From: an uncultured Lachnospiraceae bacterium
GTDB taxonomy: Bacteria > Bacillota > Clostridia > Lachnospirales > Lachnospiraceae
Direction of reading: 5' to 3'
Length of the DNA: 37,071 nt
Assembly: GCA_902761585.1 (NCBI GenBank)
Contig: CACWKX010000002.1
Span: forward strand, 116,512-153,582
Under the pieces are notes generated by a model. The model was not told where the DNA came from. It saw only the letters and a list, made by a program, of their open reading frames with translations, and searched no databases. The position numbers and the translations under genes are program-made. Every line of letters begins with the position of its first letter. Within the stretch, counting starts at the first letter, position 1. Shown here piece by piece: positions 9,031 through 15,631 of the stretch.

Positions 9031-9125
9031 CAGTCGTATCCTTCCTGTCTTATCAGCACAGACACCAGTCAGGCAGCCCCTTTTTTGTCGGGTCATGCGG
9101 TGTCATCCGCCACACCAGTGCACAG

Positions 9126-9139
9126 ATCTGCATGCAGAT
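9126..9139. repeat. 14-bp palindrome in the binding protein-permease gap
   Basis: ATCTGCATGCAGAT is a perfect palindrome with flanking GCAC/GTGC arms that extend the stem across a small bulge. It contains the half-sites TCTGCAT and ATGCAGA seen in the ArgR box at 10155-10172, but overlapping rather than properly spaced, so it is probably an mRNA stem rather than an operator. Confidence 0.4.
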
Positions 9140-9174
9140 GTGCGGACGGCTGTATGGATGTCCGGTTCCCTCTG

Positions 9175-9205
9175 AAAAGGCCGCCGGTCTTCTAAGCCGG
9201 CAGCC
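9175..9205 (-). terminator. Attenuator-type terminator after the binding-protein gene
   Basis: On the minus strand GGCTGCCGG and CCGGCGGCC pair (9 bp with one G-U) and are followed by TTTTC. It lies 41 bases after the binding-protein stop, inside the operon. Partial termination here would yield more binding protein than permease and ATPase. Confidence 0.7.
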
Positions 9206-9245
9206 CGATTCACATGTCAGGTTGCTTCGGGATGCTCCTGCTGCA

Positions 9246-10076
9246 TCACTCTGCTTCCGTTGAAACCTCTGTATCTGCCTCTGTCTCAGAAGGAACCGCG
9301 TCCGCGCCGAGATACTTCGTTATGATCTCTGCATATGTACCGTCAGCCTTGATGTCCTTCAGCCCGGCGTTGAACAGATCGACAAGCGCCTGCTCATCCT
9401 TGTTGAAGACCGCAAACCCATAAGGAGAGCCTTCATTCTGCGTATTGTCGAGGACCTTCAGCGCAAGCTTTCCTTCCTTGATGGAGGTCAGCATAATCGG
9501 CGTATCCTCAAAGCAGCCGACCACCTGTCCGCCAAGGACAGCCTGATACATGGTCGGCGAATCCTCAAAATAGGTAATGGAGAAGCCATACTGTTCCTTC
9601 AGGCTTTCCGCATAGGACGCCCCCTGCGTACCCGTCTTGACACCGACCGTCTTTCCCTTCAGATCGTCAAAGCCTGCAAGATCAGAGTCTTCCTTCACTG
9701 TCAGAGACTGCGTGGCGTTAAAGTATCCGTCAGAGAACATCCATCCGCTCTTCTTTCTCTCATCTGTGATGGATGCGCCGGCGATCATACCGTCCGCCTG
9801 CCCGGCCTGGCAGGCCGCGATCGCGGAATCCCAGCCAAGGCTCTTCAACTCATAATCAAAGCCCTGATCTTTTGCAATCGCCGCGAGAATGTCCACATCA
9901 ATCCCGACAAAATCTCCCTTGTCATCCGTGTACTCAAACGGCTTGAAAACCGTGTCGGTAGCAATGACATACTTTTTCCCGGAAGGCGCAGCTGCCTCCG
10001 TTTCACCTGCCATTGCGGGCACGCACATCACTGCACTCATCAGAACTGCCGCTGCACAAGCTACTGTTTTTTTCAT
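9246..10076 (-). CDS. Amino-acid ABC transporter substrate-binding protein (family 3)
   Basis: A secreted binding protein of the SBP_bac_3 family (276 residues). After a signal peptide (MKKTVACAAAVLMSAVM, cleavage after PAMA) the core begins KKYVIATDTVFKPFEYTDDKGDFVGIDVDILAAIA, the usual first block of HisJ/GlnH/ArtJ. LGWDSAIAACQAGQADGMIAG and DLKGKTVGVKTGTQG follow. The tail is rich in Glu, Thr and Ser (SETEADTEVSTEAE). There is no lipobox, which is unusual in a monoderm. The ATG at 10076 has GAGGAGG upstream and starts right at the signal peptide; the frame to 10148 is an unlikely extension. The perfect ARG-box match in the leader points to arginine, ornithine or another basic amino acid; this is inference. 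Confidence 0.92.
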   Translation of the reverse strand: MKKTVACAAAVLMSAVMCVPAMAGETEAAAPSGKKYVIATDTVFKPFEYTDDKGDFVGIDVDILAAIAKDQGFDYELKSLGWDSAIAACQAGQADGMIAGASITDERKKSGWMFSDGYFNATQSLTVKEDSDLAGFDDLKGKTVGVKTGTQGASYAESLKEQYGFSITYFEDSPTMYQAVLGGQVVGCFEDTPIMLTSIKEGKLALKVLDNTQNEGSPYGFAVFNKDEQALVDLFNAGLKDIKADGTYAEIITKYLGADAVPSETEADTEVSTEAE

Positions 10077-10154
10077 TGCGAAACCTCCTCTTTCAAAACC
10101 AGTCAGGGCAACAAGAGAGCTGCGGGCTGACCCCCTGTTATCCGGCACCGCAAT

Positions 10155-10172
10155 TTCTGCATATTTATGCAG
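10155..10172. promoter_or_regulatory. ArgR/AhrC-type operator (ARG box)
   Basis: TCTGCATATTTATGCAGA fits the classical ARG box TNTGNATWWWWATNCANA at all fixed positions and is part of a perfect 22-bp inverted repeat (10154-10175). It lies about 40-55 bases downstream of the predicted transcription start and about 80 upstream of the binding-protein ATG, so a bound repressor could block elongation. Only one full box was seen. Confidence 0.7.
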
Positions 10173-10216
10173 AAAGGCGCCTGACTCTTATCTGTCCGGC
10201 GCCCTCGTCAAAAACA

Positions 10217-10245
10217 ATATTACTCACACTTACTCTGTTTGTCAA
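10217..10245 (-). promoter_or_regulatory. Promoter of the amino-acid transporter operon
   Basis: Perfect TTGACA (complement of 10240-10245), 17-bp spacer and TAATAT (complement of 10217-10222). The transcript would carry a leader of about 135 bases containing the ARG box. Confidence 0.7.
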
Positions 10246-10362
10246 CAAAACATTATGTAATTGCAGGATATTCCGAAATTTTTTCTATCCAGCATAAGTG
10301 TTCGCACATGTATATACTTTACCTGTTCCTCTGCGCTGCATCCAGTGCGGTTTTGTCTTGTC

Positions 10363-11328
10363 TCAGATCAGTGCCAGACTCTTCAAAATATACAGCCACA
10401 GTGCCAGCGAGAACGAACAGCCCGCTGTTGTCATCATAACTGTACTGGATGTCAGGGTTCCCTCATGTCCCATACTCGTCGCCATCACGTAGCAGGCAAC
10501 CGTCGAGGCAGACCCGAGCATTACCGTCAAAGCCACAAGCTGCTGTCCCCGGAACCCGAAGGCAACGGCAGCAGGCAGAAAGACTGCCTCCAGCACCAGA
10601 AGCTTCATCAGGGAGGCCGCGATCGCCGGCCCCGCCTTCTTTCTGGCTGCCGCTGGGTCGAACATCGCTCCCATCGCAATCAGCCCCAGCGGTGTCGCCA
10701 TTTTCCCGACATCCGAGATGACCTTTTTCGGAATTCCCGGGAGCGGCAGTCTGAGAAGTGACCAGGCGAACCCGATGAAGATACCAAGCAGGATCGGGTT
10801 TGTGACGATCCCCAGCACTGTCTTTCTCACAAGGGACTGCCTGTCTGCGCTCTGCGGCTGCGCGTTCTGAGCGGTGGTCATCAGCACAATCACCGCAAAG
10901 ATGTTGTACAGCGGAACCGATCCGATCATCATCAGCGCCGCCATCGCCGTATGGCCTTCCCCGTAGATGTTCTGGATGAATGCCACCCCGAGAATCGCCG
11001 CGCTGGAGCGGTAGGCCACCTGTATAAACTCGCCCCGCTCCGCCCGGTCATTCCGCAGAACAATCCGCGAAATGAGGGCAGCCAGGCAGATCGAAAGAAA
11101 GGTGGCAGCCAGACAGAACAGGACAAATTTCCCGTTCCACGCGGAGGCAAAGTCCTGCCCCGCCATATCCACAAATAGTTCAAAGGGCAGCGCAATTTTG
11201 AAGACAAATGAATTCAGCTGCTTTGCGAAATCCCTGCTGACCAGCTTCAGGAGGGACAGCACGTATCCCAGAACCATCAGCAGAAAGATCGGCAGCGTTG
11301 CATTGATACTGAAGATCAGATTTTCCAT
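10363..11328 (-). CDS. AEC-family transporter (auxin efflux carrier fold)
   Basis: A 321-residue integral membrane carrier with about ten hydrophobic segments. MENLIFSINATLPIFLLMVLGYVL at the N-terminus, the Asn/Pro-rich IVTNPILLGIFIGFAW in the middle and KVISDVGKMATPLGLIAMGAMF match the Mem_trans family (PF03547), which includes malonate, malate and amino-acid carriers. The substrate cannot be read from sequence. The ATG at 11328 is chosen because the first membrane segment follows at once and GGAGGAG lies upstream; the longer frame to 11517 would run into the ABC-F gene. It starts 47 bases after the ABC-F stop, so co-transcription is likely. Confidence 0.85.
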   Translation of the reverse strand: MENLIFSINATLPIFLLMVLGYVLSLLKLVSRDFAKQLNSFVFKIALPFELFVDMAGQDFASAWNGKFVLFCLAATFLSICLAALISRIVLRNDRAERGEFIQVAYRSSAAILGVAFIQNIYGEGHTAMAALMMIGSVPLYNIFAVIVLMTTAQNAQPQSADRQSLVRKTVLGIVTNPILLGIFIGFAWSLLRLPLPGIPKKVISDVGKMATPLGLIAMGAMFDPAAARKKAGPAIAASLMKLLVLEAVFLPAAVAFGFRGQQLVALTVMLGSASTVACYVMATSMGHEGTLTSSTVMMTTAGCSFSLALWLYILKSLALI

Positions 11329-11375
11329 AAGATTCTCACTCCTCCGCCTTCGCCCGGCGGCACATATTCTCCCGG

Positions 11376-13223
11376 TCATTCCTTTCCGGAAGCTTCCGCG
11401 ATCTCCTCTGCAAGCTCCTGGAGCTCCAGCCAGCGGTCCTCCTTCGCTGACAGCTCCTCCGCTGTCTTCTGCCGCTCTGCCGTCAGCTCCTCCAGCTTTG
11501 TGTACTGCGTGGCACACTCCCCAATCTGCCGGTCCAGCTCCTCAAGCTTCTCCTCAAGAGCAGCGATCTCCTCATCGATATGGTCGTATTCCTGCTGCTC
11601 CCTGTAGGTCATCCGGCGCTTCTGATTCTGGCGGCTCTGTGCCTTCTGCTGCGCATAGGCCTGTGCCCCGGTCAGCTCCTGCACTGCGCCTGTCGGAGTC
11701 GGCTTCCGTCCTGTTTCCTGTCCGCCATCCCCGCTCCGCGCCTGCCGCTTGTCATAGTAATCCGTAAACCCGCCCTCATACTGGACAAGCTTTCCATCCT
11801 CGAACGCAAAGATCCGGTTCACAACCCGGTCGAGGAAATACCGGTCATGCGAGACCACGATGATGATGCCAAGGAAACGGTCGAGGTAATCCTCGAAAAT
11901 CTCCAGCGTCTCGATGTCGAGATCGTTCGTCGGCTCATCGAGCAGCAGCACATTGGGCTGGCTCATCAGAACCAGAAGCAGCTGGAGCCGCCGCCGTTCC
12001 CCGCCGGAGAGATTTCCGATCTTCGCCCACTGCATCTTCTTGTCAAACAGGAACTTCTCACACATCTGGGAGGCTGTGATCAGCCCGTCCGTCGTCCGGA
12101 CGTATTCTCCGACCGCCTTCACACAGCCCAGAACCGTCTCCTCCGGATCCATTTCCACGGACTCCTGACGGAAATAGCCGATCTTCACCGTCTCCCCGAC
12201 CGTCACCGTACCGGTATCCGGCTGAATGAGCCCCGCAATCACATTCATGATGGTCGACTTTCCGCATCCATTTCTCCCGATGAAGCCGACCCGGTCATCC
12301 CGCAGAAACCGGTAGGTGAAATGGGAAAACAGTACCCGGTCCCCGTAGGCTTTCGAGATATCCTCCAGCTCGACCGTCTTCTTCCCAAGGCGTGTGGATA
12401 TGGAGCTGACCGTCAGCGTACTCTTCTCCATCCGTGCCCGCGCTTCCCTGGATGCCTCGCGAAGATCCTCAAAACGATCAATCCGCGCCTGCTGCTTGGT
12501 GGAGCGTGCCTGTGCCCCCCGCCGGATCCAGGCCAGCTCCGTCCGCAGCAGGTTCTGCCGTTTATCCTCCGCCCGGACTTCTGCCTGATCCCGCTCCTGC
12601 TTGCGCTCAAGCCAGATTTCGTAGCCGCCGTCCACGATATACAGCCTGCCCCGGTCCAGCTCCGCAATCCGGTTTGTCACACGGTCCAGAAAGTACCGGT
12701 CGTGTGTAACCAGCAGCAGCTCGCCCTTGAAGCGCCGGATGGCATCCTCCAGGAAGAGGATCATCTCCTGGTCGAGGTGGTTGGTCGGCTCGTCCAGAAT
12801 CAGCACCTCAGCGGGCGACAGAAGCGTCTGCGCCAGTGCGATCCGCTTCCGCTGCCCGCCTGAAAGACTGGACAGTTCTGCCGTGTGGTCCGTGATTCCG
12901 AGCCGGTTCAGCATGGCGCGCGCCTGAGCTTCCTCTTCTGTCCCCGGACGCCTGCCATGCATCACCGCTTCGTAGGGAGACCGATCTGTTCCGAAGTCAG
13001 GCGTCTGTGCCAGATAGGAGATACTGACATCCCTGCCCTTGACCACGGTTCCCTCATCCGGCTCCAGAATGCCTGCCGCGATCTTCAGCAAAGTGGACTT
13101 TCCTGTCCCATTGACGCCGATCAGGCCGATCCGGTCACCGCTGCTGACGCCCAGGGACAAGTCCGTGAACAGCTGATGCGTCCCGTAGTTTTTCGTGATA
13201 TGTTCAAGATTCAGTATATTCAT
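11376..13223 (-). CDS. ABC-F ATPase, Uup-like
   Basis: A soluble, ribosome-associated type of ATPase (615 residues) with two ABC domains and no membrane segment. The first domain has GVNGTGKST, LSGGQRKRIALAQTLL and ILDEPTNHLD; the second has GRNGCGKST, LSGGERRRLQLLLVLM and LLDEPTNDLD. The interdomain linker holds the basic RRGAQARSTKQQARIDRF segment typical of Uup. A C-terminal coiled coil (about residues 550-612, EEKLEELDRQIGE and onward) is the Uup-type extension. Roles in ribosome rescue or tolerance of genome instability are known for relatives; no antibiotic-resistance role can be claimed. The start site has only a weak ribosome site (ACAGGA). Confidence 0.9.
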   Translation of the reverse strand: MNILNLEHITKNYGTHQLFTDLSLGVSSGDRIGLIGVNGTGKSTLLKIAAGILEPDEGTVVKGRDVSISYLAQTPDFGTDRSPYEAVMHGRRPGTEEEAQARAMLNRLGITDHTAELSSLSGGQRKRIALAQTLLSPAEVLILDEPTNHLDQEMILFLEDAIRRFKGELLLVTHDRYFLDRVTNRIAELDRGRLYIVDGGYEIWLERKQERDQAEVRAEDKRQNLLRTELAWIRRGAQARSTKQQARIDRFEDLREASREARARMEKSTLTVSSISTRLGKKTVELEDISKAYGDRVLFSHFTYRFLRDDRVGFIGRNGCGKSTIMNVIAGLIQPDTGTVTVGETVKIGYFRQESVEMDPEETVLGCVKAVGEYVRTTDGLITASQMCEKFLFDKKMQWAKIGNLSGGERRRLQLLLVLMSQPNVLLLDEPTNDLDIETLEIFEDYLDRFLGIIIVVSHDRYFLDRVVNRIFAFEDGKLVQYEGGFTDYYDKRQARSGDGGQETGRKPTPTGAVQELTGAQAYAQQKAQSRQNQKRRMTYREQQEYDHIDEEIAALEEKLEELDRQIGECATQYTKLEELTAERQKTAEELSAKEDRWLELQELAEEIAEASGKE

Positions 13224-13386
13224 CCGCTATGATTCCTGTCTTCCATCCTCCGGCGTGTCCATCCCAACTCTCCCGTCATTCCGGATTTCGCCTGCGCCGC
13301 GCACGCAGCCTGCCTTGATTGCTTCTGCCAGGCAGAGTCATTCTGACAGAGCTGACTGCCGTGATTCTCCGCTCTCCGGGAAAGGA

Positions 13387-13419
13387 AAGGCACAGGAGCA
13401 ATCCTGCCTCCTGCGCCTT
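13387..13419 (-). terminator. Terminator after the 36-residue basic protein gene
   Basis: AAGGCGCAGGAG and CTCCTGTGCCTT (read on the minus strand) form a 12-bp stem with one G-U pair and a nine-base loop, followed by a moderately T-rich stretch. It begins five bases after the small gene's stop. Between here and the ABC-F start (13224-13386) I see no gene and no clear promoter. Confidence 0.65.
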
Positions 13420-13423
13420 GTCA

Positions 13424-13534
13424 TCACTTGCTCTTCTTCGCCGCCTGGCGTCTCTTCAGGGCTGCAAGCTGCTGCTTGACCTTCTTCGCCTCCGCTTCCC
13501 TGCTGTCCTTGTTTTTCTTTCCCATCTTACTCAT
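13424..13534 (-). CDS. Small basic protein, 36 residues, unknown function
   Basis: A short frame reading MSKMGKKNKD, then SREAEAKKVKQQLAALKRRQ and ending AAKKSK. It is highly basic, with no cysteine or membrane segment, and is probably one long helix. An excellent AAGGAGG site lies eight bases upstream of the ATG, an extended -10 promoter (TGC-TATGAT) lies at 13568-13576 and a terminator follows, so it looks like a real independent small gene. I do not recognise the family. Its composition suggests nucleic-acid or ribosome contact, which is only a guess. Confidence 0.65.
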   Translation of the reverse strand: MSKMGKKNKDSREAEAKKVKQQLAALKRRQAAKKSK

Positions 13535-13567
13535 GGCGCAAACCTCCTTCACTGCATAATCCCGGAT

Positions 13568-13576
13568 ATCATAGCA
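13568..13576 (-). promoter_or_regulatory. Extended -10 promoter of the small basic protein gene
   Basis: TGC-TATGAT on the minus strand, 34 bases upstream of the small gene's ATG; a TTGACC 13 bp further upstream is too close to serve as an ideal -35. Confidence 0.4.
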
Positions 13577-13637
13577 CAACTGTACAGGTCAAGGAAGAGT
13601 GGATTTAAACAAACGCTGAACAAACAGGCTGCAGCAT

Positions 13638-13667
13638 TTGCCCTGCATTCTTTCTGTGTGGTAATAT
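13638..13667 (+). promoter_or_regulatory. Candidate promoter of the hypA-hypB-hypB operon
   Basis: TTGCCC (13638-13643), an 18-bp spacer and TAATAT (13662-13667) preceded by TGG give an extended -10 promoter about 80 bases before the hypA ATG. No gene lies between it and hypA. Confidence 0.45.
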
Positions 13668-13745
13668 ATCAGCGTGTCTGCACGGCAGGTCTTCGTGCAG
13701 CAAAACATCTCGGGTAAAAGTCCCGGCAAGCAGGAGAATCCGGAT

Positions 13746-14093
13746 ATGCATGAAATGGGAATCGTCTACCACGTGGCGGACGAGGTTGAAAAAATTGCGG
13801 CGCAGAATGACATCTGCCATATCGGGAGCGTCACGCTCCAGATCGGGGAGGTGACCGGCGTCATCTTCGACTACATGTCCGATCTCTGGGGCTGGGTCTC
13901 CGACAAAAGCAGCCTTCTGAAGGGCAGCCGCCTCCTCTATGAGCAGATTCCTGCCGTCACGCTGTGCAAAAGCTGCGGGCAGCGCTACAGCACCGTCCAG
14001 AGCGGCCGGCAGTGCCCGCACTGCGGAAGCTGGGACACCGTCCTTGTCCAGGGGAACGAATACATCATCAAGCAGATCGAGGCGGACAGCTGA
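13746..14093 (+). CDS. hypA: Nickel metallochaperone HypA
   Basis: A 115-residue nickel-insertion chaperone. The mature N-terminus MHEMG has the invariant His2 nickel ligand, and the zinc site is visible as two CxxC pairs (C74/C77 in CKSCG and C90/C93 in CPHCG). The ATG at 13746 is required to expose MHE and has AGGAG upstream; the frame opening at 13674 is not the start. HypA passes nickel with HypB to [NiFe] hydrogenase or other nickel enzymes. Two hypB genes follow directly, but no hydrogenase subunit or hypC-F is in the window, so the client enzyme is unknown. Confidence 0.93.
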   Translation: MHEMGIVYHVADEVEKIAAQNDICHIGSVTLQIGEVTGVIFDYMSDLWGWVSDKSSLLKGSRLLYEQIPAVTLCKSCGQRYSTVQSGRQCPHCGSWDTVLVQGNEYIIKQIEADS

Positions 14094-14156
14094 GTCCGGT
14101 TCAGAATCCCGGAAGCAGGCAGATCATTCAGAGAACGAATCGAAGGAGTTTCACAG

Positions 14157-14840
14157 ATGGATAAAGTAAAGATCATCGAGGCGAAGGAGAGTCTTCTCGC
14201 TGACAATGACAAGGACGCGGACAGGCTCCGCGAAGAAATGAAACAGCAGGGAACCTACTACGTGAATCTCATGTCCTCCCCCGGTTCCGGGAAGACTTCA
14301 AGCCTGAAGCAGATCATCGCAAGGATGAAGGATCGTTTCCGGATCGGGGTCATGGAGGCGGACATCGACAGTGATGTCGATGCGAGGACGATTGCCGCGT
14401 CCGGCGTTGACGCGATCCAGATCCATACAGGCGGCATGTGCCATCTTGACGCGGACATGTCGCGCCAGGGTCTTTCCGCGATCGGGTCGGAGAAGCTCGA
14501 TCTTGTTTTTCTCGAGAACGTCGGCAACCTAGTCTGCCCGGCAGAGTTCGATACCGGCGCGGATCTCAACGTTGTCATCCTGTCCGTTCCGGAGGGAGAC
14601 GACAAGCCGCTGAAATATCCGCTGATGTTTGAGAAGGCAGACGCGGTTCTGATCAACAAGATCGATGCGATGGAGTGCTTCGACTTCAGCCTGGATCAGG
14701 TGAAGGCAAACATCCATCTCAGGAAGCCATCCGTTCCGGTCTTCCCTGTCAGCGCTGCGGCCGGAGAAGGCTTTGAGGCCTTCTGCAGCTGGCTGTCCGG
14801 TCAGATACAGAAACAGAAAGAAGGGACAAGACAGTCATGA
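14157..14840 (+). CDS. hypB: Hydrogenase/nickel incorporation GTPase HypB (copy 1)
   Basis: A 227-residue SIMIBI-class GTPase that drives nickel transfer from HypA. The P-loop is SPGSGKTS (about 41-48), Switch I is around EADIDSDVD, and NKID (167-170) is the guanine-recognition motif. The G-domain metal site is intact: Cys95-His96 in GGMCHLDADM and Cys127 in NLVCPAE, corresponding to the Cys-His and Cys ligands of E. coli and Helicobacter HypB. The N-terminal CxxCGC motif and His-rich stretch of some HypBs are absent. AAGGAG precedes the ATG. It lies 63 bases after hypA and overlaps copy 2 by four bases (ATGA). Confidence 0.93.
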   Translation: MDKVKIIEAKESLLADNDKDADRLREEMKQQGTYYVNLMSSPGSGKTSSLKQIIARMKDRFRIGVMEADIDSDVDARTIAASGVDAIQIHTGGMCHLDADMSRQGLSAIGSEKLDLVFLENVGNLVCPAEFDTGADLNVVILSVPEGDDKPLKYPLMFEKADAVLINKIDAMECFDFSLDQVKANIHLRKPSVPVFPVSAAAGEGFEAFCSWLSGQIQKQKEGTRQS

Positions 14841-15502
14841 GCAAGGTTCGTGTAATTGATGTCCATACGGGCATCTTCGATGAAAACAACAGAATTGCGG
14901 ACGAAATCCGCCGGCAGAATCAGGCCGATCAGACCTTTCTGGTCAATATCATGGCATCCCCGGGTGCCGGAAAGACATCCGTCCTGCTCCGCACCATCCG
15001 TGAGCTGAAAAGGCAGTATCGGATCGGCGTCATGGAAGCGGATATCGACTATGCCATCGATGCCGAGAAGATGGAGCGTGAAGACATTCCTGCCATCCAG
15101 GTCCACACCGGCGGCGAATGCGCCATGGATGCCGCCATGACCAGGCAGGCACTTTCCGAATTTTCATCGAAGGATTTCGATCTGATTTTTCTGGAGAATG
15201 TCGGGAATCTCGTCTGCCCGGCAGAGAATGACACCGGCGCCAGCGTCAACGTTGAGATTCTCTCCGTTCCCGAGGGCGATGACAAGCCCCTCAAGTATCC
15301 GCTGATGTTCCAGGTCTGTCAGGTTGTCCTGATCAATAAAATCGACACAAAGAAGTTCTTCGCTTTTGACGATGAGGCCGTGAAAGCACGGATCCACGCT
15401 CTGAACCCGGACGCAAAGGTCTTCTTCCTCTCTGCGAAGACCGGCGAAGGCTTTGACCAGTGGACAGGCTGGCTGAAGGCGCAGCTTCAGCTCCGCAGCT
15501 GA
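14837..15502 (+). CDS. hypB: HypB paralogue (copy 2) lacking the metal-site histidine
   Basis: A second HypB of 221 residues, collinear with copy 1 without gaps through the P-loop (SPGAGKTS), EADIDYAID, NLVCPAEND, SVPEGDDKPLKYPLMF and NKID. The G-domain metal motif reads GGECAMDAAM: Cys95 is kept but the following His is Ala96; Cys127 is kept. GTPase residues look intact, so it should still bind GTP but may bind nickel or zinc differently. The ATG overlaps the copy 1 stop (ATGA), implying coupled translation and possibly a heterodimer. HypB normally works as a homodimer with metal at the interface. Sequence divergence outside the GTPase blocks is considerable, so this is not a recent duplication. 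Confidence 0.9.
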   Translation: MSKVRVIDVHTGIFDENNRIADEIRRQNQADQTFLVNIMASPGAGKTSVLLRTIRELKRQYRIGVMEADIDYAIDAEKMEREDIPAIQVHTGGECAMDAAMTRQALSEFSSKDFDLIFLENVGNLVCPAENDTGASVNVEILSVPEGDDKPLKYPLMFQVCQVVLINKIDTKKFFAFDDEAVKARIHALNPDAKVFFLSAKTGEGFDQWTGWLKAQLQLRS

Positions 15503-15576
15503 GTCTAACGGGCCAGCGTATCTTCAGAAACTGTCCTCAGAAGCAGCTATCCTCAGAAGCCATCTTCAATAATACT

Positions 15577-15614
15577 AAGACGCCCGCCCTGCCGGAAGGC
15601 AGAACGGGCGTCTT
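15577..15614. terminator. Terminator between hypB and the Fe-S flavoprotein gene
   Basis: AAGACGCCCG and CGGGCGTCTT form a 10-bp stem with an inner CTGCC/GGCAG extension around GGAA, followed by TTCTGTTATTT on the plus strand. It sits between convergent genes and can serve both. Confidence 0.85.
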
Positions 15615-15631
15615 TCTGTTATTTAATCCAT

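Noticed and set aside
11580..12863. 427-residue plus-strand open frame opposite the ABC-F gene
   Set aside because: It lies wholly antisense to a well-conserved two-domain ATPase, has no ribosome site and an Arg/Leu/His-rich composition typical of shadow frames.
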